DNA of 64,000 nt from Cladorhizidae sp. MBARI D1340-BT2 (GCA_028752905.1 JAQNBH010000301.1:287001-351000); one strand, 5' to 3'; shown: positions 1-10,984, numbered from the stretch's first letter. Numbers and translations are program-made. Notes: generated by a model from the sequence alone, not told the origin.

Positions 1-3000
1 TATATAACCATGCTAGGTGTAATATGTAATACCATGATAGGTGTAATACCATGCTAGGTGTATAACCATGCTAGGTATATAACCATGCTAGGTGTAATAC
101 CATGATAGGTGTAATACCATGCTAGGTGTATAACCATGCTAGGTATATAACCATGCTAGGTGTAATACCATGATAGGTGTAATACCATGCTAGGTGTATA
201 ACCATGCTAGGTATATAACCATGCTAGGTGTATTACCATTATAGGTGTAATACCATGCTAGGTGTATAACCATGCTAGGTATATAACCATGCTAGGTGTA
301 ATACCATGATAGGTGTAATACCATGCTAGGTGTATAACCATGCTAGGTATATAACCATGCTAGGTGTAATACCATGATAGGTGTATAACCATGCTAGGTA
401 TATAACCATGCTAGGTGTAATACCATGATAGGTGTAATACCATGCTAGGTGTATAACCATGCTAGGTATATAACCATGCTAGGTGTAATACCATGATAGG
501 TGTAATACCATGCTAGGTGTATAACCATGCTAGGTATATAACCATGCTAGGTGTAATACCATGATAGGTGTAATACCATGCTAGGTGTATAACCATGCTA
601 GGTATATAACCATGCTAGGTGTAATACCATGATAGGTGTAATACCATGCTAGGTGTATAACCATGCTAGGTATATAACCATGCTAGGTGTAATACCATGA
701 TAGGTGTAATACCATGCTAGGTGTATAACCATGCTACAGTAGGTATATAACCATGCTAGGTGTATAACCATTCTAGGTATATAACCATGCTAGGTGTATA
801 AACATGCTAGGTGTATAACCATGCTAGGTGTATAACCGTGCTAGGTATATAACCATGCTAGGTGTGTAACCATTCTAGGTATATAACCATGCTAGGTGTA
901 TAAACATGCTAGGTGTATAACCATGCTAGGTGTATAACCATGCTAGGTGTATAACCATGCTAGGTGTATAACCATGCTAGGTATATAACCATGCTAGGTG
1001 TATAACCATGCTAGGTATATAACCATGCTAGGTGTAATACCATGATAGGTGTAATACCATGCTAGGTGTATAACCATGCTAGGTATATAACCATGCTAGG
1101 TGTATAACCATTCTAGGTATATAACAATGCTAAGTGTATAAACATGCTAGGTGTATAACCATGCTAGGTGTATAACCGTGCTAGGTATATAACCATGCTA
1201 GGTATATAACCATGCTAGGTGTAATACCATGATAGGTGTAATACCATGCTAGGTGTATAACCATGCTAGGTATATAACCATGCTAGGTGTAATACCATGA
1301 TAGGTGTAATACCATGCTAGGTGTATAACCATGCTAGGTATATAACCATGCTAGGTGTATAACCATTCTAGGTATATAACCATGCTAGGTGTATAAACAT
1401 GCTAGGTGTATAACCATGCTAGGTGTATAACCGTGCTAGGTATATAACCATGCTAGGTGTATAACCATTCTAGGTATATAACCATGCTAGGTGTATAAAC
1501 ATGCTAGGTGTATAACCATGCTAGGTGTATAACCATGCTAGGTGTATAACCATGCTAGGTGTATAACCATGCTAGGTGTATAACCATGCTAGGTGTAATA
1601 CCATGATAGGTGTAATACCATGCTAGGTGTATAACCATGCTAGGTATATAACCATGCTAGGTGTAATACCATGATAGGTGTAATACCATGCTAGGTGTAT
1701 AACCATGCTAGGTATATAACCATGCTAGGTGTATTACCATTATAGGTGTAATACCATGCTAGGTGTATAACCATGCTAGGTATATAACCATGCTAGGTGT
1801 AATACCATGATAGGTGTAATACCATGCTAGGTGTATAACCATGCTAGGTATATAACCATGCTAGGTGTAATACCATGCTAGGTGTATAACCATGCTAGGT
1901 ATATAACCATGCTAGGTGTAATACCATGATAGGTGTAATACCATGCTAGGTGTATAACCATGCTAGGTATATAACCATGCTAGGTGTAATACCATGATAG
2001 GTGTAATACCATGCTAGGTGTATAACCATGCTAGGTATATAACCATGCTAGGTGTAATACCATGATAGGTGTAATACCATGCTAGGTGTATAACCATGCT
2101 AGGTATATAACCATGCTAGGTGTAATACCATGATAGGTGTAATACCATGCTAGGTGTATAACCATGCTAGGTATATAACCATGCTAAGTGTAATACCATG
2201 ATAGGTGTAATACCATGCTAGGTGTATAACCATGCTAGGTATATAACCATGCTAGGTGTAATACCATGATAGGTGTAATACCATGCTAGGTGTATAACCA
2301 TGCTAGGTATATAACCATGCTAGGTGTATAACCATTCTAGGTATATAACCATGCTAGGTGTATAAACATGCTAGGTGTATAACCATGCTAGGTGTATAAC
2401 CGTGCTAGATATATAACCATGCTAGGTATATAACCATGCTAGGTGTAATACCATGATAGGTGTAATACCATGCTAGGTGTATAACCATGCTAGGTATATA
2501 ACCATGCTAGGTGTAATACCATGATAGGTGTAATACCATGCTAGGTGTATAACCATGCTAGGTATATAACCATGCTAGGTGTATAACCATTCTAGGTATA
2601 TAACCATGCTAGGTGTATAAACATGCTAGGTGTATAACCATGCTAGGTGTATAACCGTGCTAGGTATATAACCATGCTAGGTGTATAACCATTCTAGGTA
2701 TATAACCATGCTAGGTGTATAAACATGCTAGGTGTATAACCATGCTAGGTGTATAACCATGCTAGGTGTATAACCATGCTAGGTGTATAACCATGCTAGG
2801 TATATAACCATGCTAGGTGTATAACCATGCTAGGTATATAACCATGCTAGGTGTAATACCATGATAGGTGTAATACCATGCTAGGTGTATAACCATGCTA
2901 GGTATATAACCATGCTAGGTGTATAACCATTCTAGGTATATAACCATGCTAGGTGTATAACTATGCTACGTGTATAACCATGCTAGGTGTATAAACATGC

Positions 3001-4808
3001 TAGGTGTATAACCATGCTAGGTGTATAACCATGCTAGGTGTAATACCATGATAGGTGTAATACCATGCTAGGTGTATAACCATGCTAGGTATATAACCAT
3101 GCTAGGTGTAATACCATGATAGGTGTAATACCATGCTAGGTGTATAACCATGCTAGGTATATAACCGTGCTAGGTGTATAACCATTCTAGGTATATAACC
3201 ATGCTAGGTGTATAAACATGCTAGGTGTATAACCATGCTAGGTGTATAACCGTGCTAGGTATATAACCATGCTAGGTGTATAACCATTCTAGGTATATAA
3301 CCATGCTAGGTGTATAAACATGCTAGGTGTATAACCATGCTAGGTGTATAACCATGCTAGGTGTATAACCATGCTAGGTGTATAACCATGCTAGGTGTAT
3401 AACCATGCTAGGTGTATAACCATGCTAGGTATATAACCATGCTAGGTGTATAACCATGCTAGGTATATAACCATGCTAGGTGTATAACCATGCTAGGTGT
3501 AATACCATGCTAGGTGTATAACCATGCTAGGTATATAACCATGCTAGGTGTATAACCATTCTAGGTATATAACCATTCTAGGTATATAACCATGCTAGGT
3601 GTATAAACATGCTAGGTGTATAACCATGCTAGGTGTATAACCATGCTAGGTGTATAACCATGCTAGGTGTATAACCATGCTAGGTGTATAACCATGCTAG
3701 GTGTATAACCATGCTAGGTATATAACCATGCTAGGTGTATAACCATGCTACAGTAGGTATATAACCATGCTAGGTGTATAACCATGCTAGGTGTATAGCC
3801 ATGCTAGGTGTATAGCCATGCTAGGTGTATAACCATGCTAGGTATATAACCATGCTAGGTGTATAACCATGCTAGGTGTATGACCATGCTAGGTGTATAG
3901 CCATGCTAGGTGTATAACTATGCTAGGTGTATAACCATGCTAGGTGTATAACTATGCTAGGTGTATAGCCATGCTAGGTGTATAGCCATGCTAGGTGTAT
4001 AACCATGCTAGGTATATAACCATGCTAGGTGTATAACCATGCTAGGTGTATAACCATGCTAGGTGTATAACCATGCTAGGTATATAACCATGCTTGGTGT
4101 ATAACCATGCTAGGTATATAACCATGCTAGGTGTATAACTATGCTACGTGTATAACCATGCTAGGTGTATAACAATGCTAGGTATATAACCATGCTAGGT
4201 GTATAACCATGCTAGGTGTATAACCATGCTAGGTATATAACCATGCTAGGTGTATAGCCATGCTAGGTGTATAACCATGCTAGGTATATAACCATGCTAG
4301 GTGTATAACCATGCTAGGTGAATAACCATGCTAGGTGTATAACCATGCTAGGTATATAACCATGCTTGGTGTATAACCATGCTAGGTATATAACCATGCT
4401 AGGTGTATAACTATGCTACGTGTATAACCATGCTAGGTGTATAACCATGCTAGGTATATAACCATGCTAGGTGTATAACCATGCTAGTTATATAACCATG
4501 CTAGGTGTATAACTATGCTACGTGTATAACCATGCTAGGTATATAACCATGCTTGGTGTATAACCATACTAGGTATATAACCATGCTAGGTGTATAACCA
4601 TGCTAGGTGTATAACCATGCTAGGTGTATAACCATGCTAGGTATATAACCATGCTAGGTGTATAACCATGCTAGGTATATAACCATTCTAGGTATATAAC
4701 CATGCTAGGTGTATAACCATGCTAGGTATATAACCATTCTAGGTATATAACTATGCTACGTGTATAACCATGCTAGGTGTATAACCATGCTAGGTATATA
4801 ACCATGCT
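1..4808. repeat. 17-bp satellite array with 68-bp higher-order repeat
   Basis: About 280 head-to-tail copies of a 17-bp unit (GTGTATAACCATGCTAG and close variants) fill the first 4.8 kb and run off the window start. Four variants recur in fixed order: a GTGTAATACCATGATAG type, a GTGTAATACCATGCTAG type, a GTGTATAACCATGCTAG type and a GTATATAACCATGCTAG type. This gives a 68-bp higher-order period, clearest before about 3100. From about 3750 the array turns into simpler mixtures with TATAGCC and TATAACTATGCTACG variants. There is no coding potential and there are no unique spacers. Confidence 0.97.
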
Positions 4809-4923
4809 AGAGGCATGTTTTGTCAGAAGATGCATGTTAAAACATCCAAGGCAGGACCCTCCTCTGTTTGGCAGACCCCCACAACTAATTTTAAAAAATC
4901 AAAAGCTGTAAATTGGTTTGTAG

Positions 4924-6034
4924 CTGTCCGATCTCTTTTGTTGCTGGTAGCAGTAAGTGCAACGTCCTCGACTGCGCCCAGAGGTTACAGGGTTCTTTAT
5001 TGGGAAGTGGAGGAAAGGAAGACTCTTTATAATGGAGCCACACCCAGCTCTGTGTCGGCTACAATAACTTCCAATTATCTCCTTGGCTAACTGAATCCTG
5101 AACTTCTTGATCGTAAGTTCACTTCCGCTTCCTGACCATCCTTTGTGTAGAATGAAGGCGTTTGTTATGGCCACATCGATCAGAAAGTTAAATATGTCTT
5201 TGTAGCTTTTCACCCTGCACCTATAATATCCTCTGATCTGATCCCCTCCTCCCATGTATTTATTGTAGGACTGGATAGCTAAGGGGCAGCTTATTTCCTC
5301 TCTGCAGCCATTGTTTGTATGCCGAATGACTGAGGTGACGCTCTTGGGGTCGCTGTTGGTGTACATAATCATGACGATTTTTCGTTCCTGCCATGCATTT
5401 ACACACACTTTTCCACATTGCGTGGTTAGTGACTGGCCCCTAAAAATGTTTAGAAGTTCATATAATGAGTATATCATAGTTGTGGTAAATAACATGCATG
5501 AACTGATATACAACACCAAAATGTTTGTGGCATATCACTAACTTGTGTTAATCTAGTGCACATTTTACCTTTTCTTGAATTTGCCTTTCTCCAGCTCCTC
5601 GGGTAAACCACGCCTATCTTTCCTGGCTGTCCCACATCCATAACTCCCTCTCCTCTCCAAATCAACCAACAGACTATGCGAGGTAAAAAAAGCTGTCAAA
5701 GTACACGTTAGTTCCTTGACCACTCTTGCCCCCAAGTGGTGTTCAACTGCACCTTTCTTTTTACCCGTGTAAATCTCTGTGTGAAAAAACCATTTCGGCT
5801 ATCAGCCCGAACCCACACCTTGATTCCTCTTTTGATGGGTTTCAATGGCATGTATTGCTTCAGTGATGAATGACCTTGAAAGTTGATCATAGCCTCATCG
5901 ATTGCAATCTCGTAGTTCGGCCTGTATATTGATGAAAAATTGTGTTGAAAATGGCTGACAAGAGGTTGGATTTTCCCCAGCCTGTCATAATTTTCACTGC
6001 CCCTTGGGGAAAGTGAACTAAGCCTCATAGACAC
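4924..6034 (-). pseudogene. piggyBac-like transposase pseudogene (copy A)
   Basis: The family cuts and pastes DNA at TTAA. Reading the minus strand from 6034 there is a catalytic-core segment with AIDEAM (first Asp), KQYMPLKPIKRGIKVW and a GF turn. Next, in another frame, come VYFDSFFTS (second Asp) and GTARKDRRGLPEEL. A last segment (5519-4924) has CPLAIQSYNKYMGGGDQ (third Asp), a YYRC motif and the start of the C-terminal cysteine-rich domain (CTYC). All three expected Asp residues are present, but frameshifts separate them, including a 31-bp deletion at about 5716 that copy B lacks. The N-terminal part (family proteins are usually about 550-600 aa) and the end of the Cys-rich domain are missing. 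It is clearly non-functional. Confidence 0.9.
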
Positions 6035-6120
6035 ATATGATGTACTAGGCCACAGAGCGACTTAAGCTGAATTAAGCAACCGAGACACTTATACTGAACT
6101 AGGCAACAGAGATACCTCTG
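6015..6120. repeat. Short degenerate 28-30-bp minisatellite
   Basis: Three to four degenerate copies of a unit like AACTAAGCCACAGAGACAC followed by TATGCTG lie right at the truncated N-terminal edge of the piggyBac remnant. The same unit appears beside copies B and C, and as a longer array at 56009-56226. Confidence 0.7.
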
Positions 6121-6210
6121 CGGGCAAACAGTTGCATTTTTAAAAAAACTTATGGTTACAACTTTAGAGCTCCGTAGATTCTGCAAACTTCATGGTATGG
6201 ACTTCATGGA

Positions 6211-6870
6211 TACTGCAGCTTGATGTCTTCCAGACCAGAATGACTAATTCCAGCAATGCGAGGACCCAGTAACTGACTGGATGTTCAAAGAATGCTTCTA
6301 CAGATACAGGGTTTGAGATGTCTCGAGTGTTACTACAATTTGAACAAAAAGTAAACCATGCCTGCCCTACGGGCTTCAGTTGCAAGGGAGCTCAGTTACC
6401 AACTTATTACACCTTTCTATGACCTCTCTAAGCTTATCAAAGTTTATTATACGATTACCCTTACCTAGTTCTCCAACACCACCCAAGTCCAAAGAGGTAG
6501 AGCCAGCAGATCCAGTAGCAACAGCCACAGAAGCAGCTGAACGATCCATGAGAGCCAACTTCTTCCTGGGCATAGTCACTGGTCATAGTCACCAATGGAA
6601 CTGGCCTATCTTCAGACATTTGCAATTGATTGCAAGGTAAGTGAAGGTTCACAGAAGGCGCTACCTCACCCACAGGATCCAAGAAACTCACTAACAAAGG
6701 AAGGAAACAGCTAGTAACTTTTTAGTATGGAGATAAACATTAAAACTTGCCTTGCGCGGCTACTGTGACAGGCTCAACAACAGCCGCCTGTAGGGCTTTC
6801 TTCTTCTTGTCTTCACTCTTCTTGAATCCTTGGCCTTTCTGTTAAAATGCTTCTCTGTTCTCTTCCCCAT
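6211..6870 (-). pseudogene. Kolobok-like transposase 5' fragment (copy A)
   Basis: The minus-strand ATG at 6868-6870 begins a Lys-rich leader (MGKRTEKHF). A 1-bp loss relative to the copy inside 57554-60519 then shifts the frame. A GC-AG intron-like gap follows (AAG/GCAAGT donor near 6748, TTTGTTAG acceptor near 6697). Next come the segments MTMPRKKLALMDRSAA, GNRIINFDKLREVIERCNK and, after another break, LKPVGQAWFTFCSNCSN. The CxxC-type cysteines fit the N-terminal zinc-binding part of the family. The catalytic region is missing, so this is only the front end of a dead gene. Confidence 0.7.
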
Positions 6871-7269
6871 AACTCAACAGTGTAAAAGTTTCAAGTGAAC
6901 CTTGACCTAAAAAAAACGTGCTCGTCTTAGCGGTTGCGCACTACCCCCCAACCTGGCCAATTCATTGCGCAAACGACTGGTAAGGGTCTCCATGAAATTG
7001 GCAACATTTTGATATATAAAAACTGTATTTTGGGTAGGCGATCATCGCCGACCGCCCGATTGTAGCCAGGTAAGACTGGGAGAGAACCTCTTCCAATGTG
7101 AAGTGAAATGAAATGAAATGCGCTGTATAAAAATGGCTATATCTTCTGATGCAAGGATTCACTTGCTCTGAAACTTGAAACTCAAACTCCAGACATATTA
7201 TGAACCCTTTTGGACCCATAAAAAAAAATATAGAAAAAATATGTGTTTTCAGCCCTCTTCCCCCCTTAA
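6211..7269 (-). mobile_element. Right-hand part of a Kolobok-like TTAA transposon, copy A
   Basis: About 1.06 kb matches the right third of the complete element at 57554-60519. It ends in the same terminal sequence (GCCCTCTTCCCCCC then TTAA at 7266-7269). The left part, including the left terminal repeat and most of the transposase, is absent; the break is near 6211, at TACTGCAGC. It keeps the 5' region of the transposase gene on the minus strand. The Kolobok assignment rests on TTAA plus the protein family seen in the full copy and is inference; TTAA alone would also fit piggyBac. Confidence 0.8.
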
Positions 7270-7284
7270 CCCTTTCACTGCGCA

Positions 7285-7347
7285 TACCCGGTACTACCGG
7301 GTAGAAAAAAATGTCGTTGAATTGCGCGTACCCGGTACTACCGGGTA
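7285..7347. repeat. Two subterminal palindromes 44 bp apart
   Basis: TACCCGGTACTACCGGGTA occurs at 7285-7303 and again at 7329-7347. Each is an 8-9-bp inverted repeat around a short centre, just inside the left end of the 635-bp element. Repeated palindromes in this position are often transposase-binding sites; that role is inferred. Confidence 0.75.
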
Positions 7348-7470
7348 TGTGAAAATAATCATTTTTAAATTCCGCGTGCACTGCACGTGCCAGCTATTGT
7401 TTTTTTCCTATGAACTAGAGATGATTTCCACTTGGAAAGTCGTGTTTCCCAGCGGTAGGCAGCGGAATGA

Positions 7471-7677
7471 CGCGAGCGCGGCCTCAGAAGGCAACGAAGT
7501 TGTGGACCAGACAGCGTGGACAACTTTGATTTGGACGATACAGGTAATTCGTTTCCAACAGTTGACTACGATAATGCCGACAGTGATTGGGAGTATTCCA
7601 TGGACGAGACCGATGATTTGCTCAACTTGGGCGGCCCTGCACAGGGCCAAGGTGACAATGCCATGTCTGTAGATTGA
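7471..7677 (+). pseudogene. Acidic coding-like fragment inside the 635-bp element
   Basis: An open stretch of 68 codons ending in TGA reads, in part, VDNFDLDDTG, FPTVDYDNADSDWEYSMDET and DDLLNLGG. The acidic composition and near absence of low-complexity DNA suggest old coding sequence. Acidic N termini are common in piggyBac-type transposases, so it may be a leftover of an autonomous parent. There is no catalytic motif and no convincing start codon. The product is unrecognised. Confidence 0.35.
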
Positions 7678-7908
7678 AACGACATCAATATGGCCGCCAT
7701 TAGGTCACATGACCACCTAATTATTCAAAATACCAAATTTCAATTTTTTCCCCATAGGCCAACCTCTTGCCCACCCAAAAACATAAAAAGAATTTCAAAA
7801 TAACCTCTTAGTCTTTTTTTGGCATTGATTTCAAAATCACCTTTTTTTTTGGCAAAAAAAGCCAGCACAGGGGGGGTATTTACCTGGCTGCAGCAGTGAA
7901 AGGGTTAA

Positions 7909-8820
7909 GAGAGGAGAATTGTTGGAAATAGACACAGCTACAGTTAAAAATTAATATAAAATCTGGAATGCAATAGTACCTAGCAACCATATATTACGCA
8001 ACCATATATTACGGGATAGCATTATTGTTGATAAACATGTGGTAATTTTTACACACTGACCACAAAGTATGAATATGATTATGGATTTAATCAATATAAG
8101 AACATTGATTATATATAATTTTTGCCTAAATATTTTTGGTTGTATTTCAAACAATGTGGTTAGGATGTTGTGACCACATCCAATGAATATGATTGTGTAT
8201 TTATAAACATAATATTGCTTCTAACGTTTTTTACATAAATATGTTTCTATTACTTGAAACAATGTGGTCAAATGCTTGTGACCACATTCTGACCATAGCA
8301 TATGAATATGATTATGCTTGTTTATCAACATAAAACATTGTTTATGATGATAAATGCATTTTTTATATAATTTTTTTATATAATACTCTGGTCAAGATTA
8401 TGTGACCATAATGATAATGATGATAAAAAAAAAATAATAAAAATAAAAATAAAAAAATAATAATAATATAAAAAAAACACTTTAAACATGCTGAATACAA
8501 CTATGAATATTATTATGCTTATTTATCAATACAACAGATCCCAGTTGAACACGGACCTGAGATACAAAGCTGCCTCCTCCAGGATAGCAACCCAGTGAGC
8601 ATCATACTCCAAGAGACATTTTAGGTGCACTGTCTCCATACCATAAGAACATTGCTTATAATCCTGAGTATATTGTTTACATACATATTATTTGACACAA
8701 TGTGACTATTTTTATATATATATATATCACAATGTTACTATTATTATTTATATATATATGACATACTGTATAATGGATTTGGCTTATTGAGAATGAACAT
8801 AATTCAATAACTTATAGCCA
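7909..8820. other. AT-rich block shared by three loci
   Basis: This sequence recurs at 27536-28500 and, in part, at 51645-52390. It contains three or four diverged ~120-bp copies of a motif in which GTGGT and ACCAC face each other (near 8035, 8155, 8270 and 8390), each followed by GAATATGATTATG-like sequence. An A-rich tract lies at 8424-8475 and TA microsatellites lie near 8712 and 8746. A minus-strand coding-like patch (about 8524-8645) reads HLKCLLEYDAHWVAILEEAA; I do not recognise it. The block is probably a decayed transposon or its flank. Confidence 0.6.
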
Positions 8821-8880
8821 TTTTGCCAAGGAACTATATAGCGTCTCTTGTTACCATCGAGCACCACGAGGAGGTATGGC

Positions 8881-9080
8881 TATATTGCCCGACACACAAC
8901 ACACACATAAAACACATAAATCATATCACAACAACAACAAAATTAAAAAATCACATTACACATTGTGTGCAGAAAAGCATGTTGCTGCAACATGATGCAC
9001 TTTCAATGTGCGACATACAATGTGTAGACAAAGAGTAAGACAACAAATATAACGCATATAACAGTTGGAGATGTAGGACC
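8881..9080. other. ~200-bp segment present in unit A, absent from unit B
   Basis: Unit A has about 200 bp between GAGGTATGG and ACCTGGTACC that unit B lacks. It is AT-rich with CA-rich and CAA repeats and has no terminal repeats or clear target-site duplication. Deletion in B and insertion in A are both possible. Confidence 0.6.
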
Positions 9081-9084
9081 TGGT

Positions 9085-9327
9085 ACCTTTGTGTACGTGT
9101 AATGTGTTGCACATGACTCCTCTTTTGACCAACTATATACCAACCACTGAGTCCAAGTGGTATCTACTAGATGGGTGCGCCAAAGAAGTAGGTGCAGGAC
9201 ATGTAATGGAGCTATGTGGACTGAATCGAGGAACAGCAGAAGAAACAGAAGAAACAAGAGCAGCAGTACTGGCAGCAGAAGTACCAGGAGTGGAAGCACC
9301 ACCAGCAGAAGTACCAGAGGTTCCAGT
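9085..9327 (-). other. Low-complexity coding-like tail of the NACHT fragment
   Basis: In the same minus-strand frame as the adjacent NACHT fragment the sequence continues as Thr/Ser/Ala/Gly-rich protein (TSGTSAGGASTPGTSAAS) and then HPSSRYHLDSVVGI. A plus-strand reading is equally open because of the GCAGAA-type repeats, so the amino-acid bias may come from the DNA. Unit B has the same segment with a 12-bp in-frame deletion. Confidence 0.35.
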
Positions 9328-9474
9328 ATGAGACCTTAGTTTCTCAGTGGCCACTGGTCGCGACGCCACGACGATCATTGCCTCAGGAAGGCATTCCTCG
9401 TATAGTAACTGATGGATAACGGACTTGATTTCCTCTTGGGGATGGAATTAGTCTAATCCGTCAAGTATAAATCC
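9328..9474 (-). pseudogene. NACHT-domain ATPase fragment (copy A)
   Basis: Forty-nine minus-strand codons read GFILDGLD, stop, FHPQEEIKSVIHQLLYEECL and then PEAMIVVASRPVATEKLR. This is the Walker B plus sensor-1 stretch of a NACHT P-loop NTPase: hydrophobics then DGLDE (Glu codon GAA changed to TAA here), a helix, LLPEA-like spacing and the TSRP-type sensor (ASRP). NACHT proteins include NOD-like receptors, which detect microbial products in the cytosol and are expanded in sponges, corals and fish. The P-loop side is replaced by the ~29-bp minisatellite, joined at CTCTGGGAT, a string also found in the repeat unit. Only a fragment survives. Confidence 0.72.
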
Positions 9475-10875
9475 CAGAGTATATGACTGGCTGAAGAAGA
9501 TCCCAGTGAGAGTATATGCCTGGCTGAAGAAGGTCTCAGAGTATATGACTGGCTGAAGAAGGTCCCAGAGTATATATATGACTGGCTGAAGAAGGTCCCA
9601 GTGAGAGTATATGACTGGCTGAAGAACGTCTCAGAGTAGATGACTGGCTGAAGAAGAACTCAGAGTATATGACTGGCTGAAGAAGATCCAACAGTATATG
9701 ACTGGCTGAAGAAGATCCCAGTGAGAGTATATGACTGGCTGAAGAAGATCCCAGTGAGTGCATATGACTGGCTGAAGAAGGTCTCAGAGTATATGACTGG
9801 CTGAAGAAGGTCCAGAGTTTATGACTGGCTGAAGAAGTCCCCTAGCATATGACTGGCTGAAGAAGATCCCAGTGAGGGTGTTTGGCTGGCTGAAGAAGAT
9901 CCCAGAGTATATGACTGGCTGAAGAATGTGCCAGAGTATATGACTGGCTGAAGAAGACCTCAGTGAGAGTATATGACTGGCTGAAGAAGATCCCAGTGGG
10001 AAGTAGATGACTGGCTGAAGAAGGTTTCAGAGTATATGACTGGCTGAAGAAGATCCCAGTGAGAGTATATGACTGGCTGAAGAAGGTCCCAGTGAGAGTA
10101 TATGACTGGCTGAAGAACGTCTCAGAGTAGATGACTGGCTGAAGAAGATCCAACAGTATATGACTGGCTGAAGAAGATCCCAGTGAGAGCATATGACTGG
10201 CTGAAGAAGGTCTCAGAGTATATGACTGGCTGAAGAAGGTCCCAGAGTATATGACTGGCTGAATAAAATCCCAGTGAGAGTATATCACTGGCTTAGGAAG
10301 ATCCCAGTGAGAGTTTATGACTGGCTGAAGAAGGTCTCGGAGTATATGACTGGCTGAAGAAGGTCTCAGAGTATATGACTGGCTGAAGAAGGTCCCAGAG
10401 TATATGACTGGCTGAAGAAGGTCCCAGAGTATATGACTGGCTGAATAAAATCCCAGTGAGAGTATATGACTGGCTGAAGGTCTCAGAGTATATGACTGAC
10501 TGGCTGAAGAAGGTCCAGAGTTTATGACTGGCTGAAGAAGTCCCCTAGTATATGACTGGCTGAAGAATGTGCCAGAGTATCTGACTGGCTGAAGAAGGTC
10601 TCAGAGTATATGACTGGCTGAAGAATGTGCCAGAGTATCTGACTGGCTGAAGAAGGTCTCAGAGTATATGACTGGCTGAAGAAGGTCCCAGAGTATATGA
10701 CTGGCTGAAGAAGGTCCCAGAGTATATGACTGGCTGAAGAAGTATATGACTGGCTCCCAGTGAGAGTATATGACTTGCTGAAGAAGATCCCAGTGAGAGT
10801 ATATGACTGGCTGAAGGTCTCAGAGAATATGACTGACCGAAGAAGGTCTCAGAGCATATATATATAATTATGACG
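9475..10875. repeat. ~29-bp minisatellite (TATGACTGGCTGAAGAAG)
   Basis: About 45 copies of a 27-34-bp unit centred on TATATGACTGGCTGAAGAAG. Length varies through an optional GTGAGAG insertion and GGTCTC/GATCCC/GGTCCC endings. Open minus-strand frames (SASHILSLG-type repeats) are by-products of the unit. The unit B counterpart at 28895-29790 is shorter. Confidence 0.95.
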
Positions 10876-10899
10876 GGCTGGAGAAGGTCCGTGTTAGAG

Positions 10900-10980
10900 T
10901 ATATGTCCGTGTTAGAGTATACGCTTCATCTTGTGCTAACTTGCTTCATCTTGTACTAACATGCTTCATCTTGACAGACT
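10900..10980. repeat. 20-bp repeat (GCTTCATCTTGTACTAACAT)
   Basis: Three to four copies of a 20-bp unit, preceded by two copies of GTCCGTGTTAGAGTATA. Unit B (29800-29897) has an extra copy. Confidence 0.85.
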
Positions 10981-10984
10981 GACA

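Larger units (their letters stand above)
4809..6210 (-). mobile_element. piggyBac-like transposon remnant, copy A
   Basis: This is a decayed DNA transposon of the piggyBac (DDE_Tnp_1_7) group. The left edge is an abrupt join to the satellite at a shared CTAG, so the 3' terminus is lost. Compared with copy B, about 260 bp between the 3' flank and the C-terminal coding part is deleted near 4923. On the N-terminal side the transposase runs into a short 28-30-bp minisatellite (6020-6120) and a 60-bp flank. The 5' terminal repeat cannot be seen. Copies B and C show the same N-terminal truncation, so it predates the duplication. Confidence 0.88.
7266..7908. mobile_element. 635-bp non-autonomous TTAA element, only in unit A
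   Basis: The element 7270-7904 is flanked by TTAA on both sides (7266-7269 and 7905-7908). Its 12-bp terminal inverted repeats match perfectly (CCCTTTCACTGC on the left; GCAGTGAAAGGG on the right). Unit B carries the empty site, with a single TTAA followed by GAGAGGAG at 27532. The left subterminal region has two palindromes 44 bp apart. It is too short for a transposase and contains only an acidic coding-like fragment. It is best read as a piggyBac- or Kolobok-type non-autonomous element mobilised in trans. Confidence 0.93.

Noticed and set aside
4815..5090. Plus-strand ORF starting MFCQKMHVKTS
   Set aside because: It lies antisense to the transposase C terminus and spans the deletion junction.
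9003..9302. Leu-rich minus-strand ORF resembling a membrane protein
   Set aside because: It is the shadow frame of GCAGAA/GTACCAG-type low-complexity DNA; the NACHT-linked frame is the better reading.
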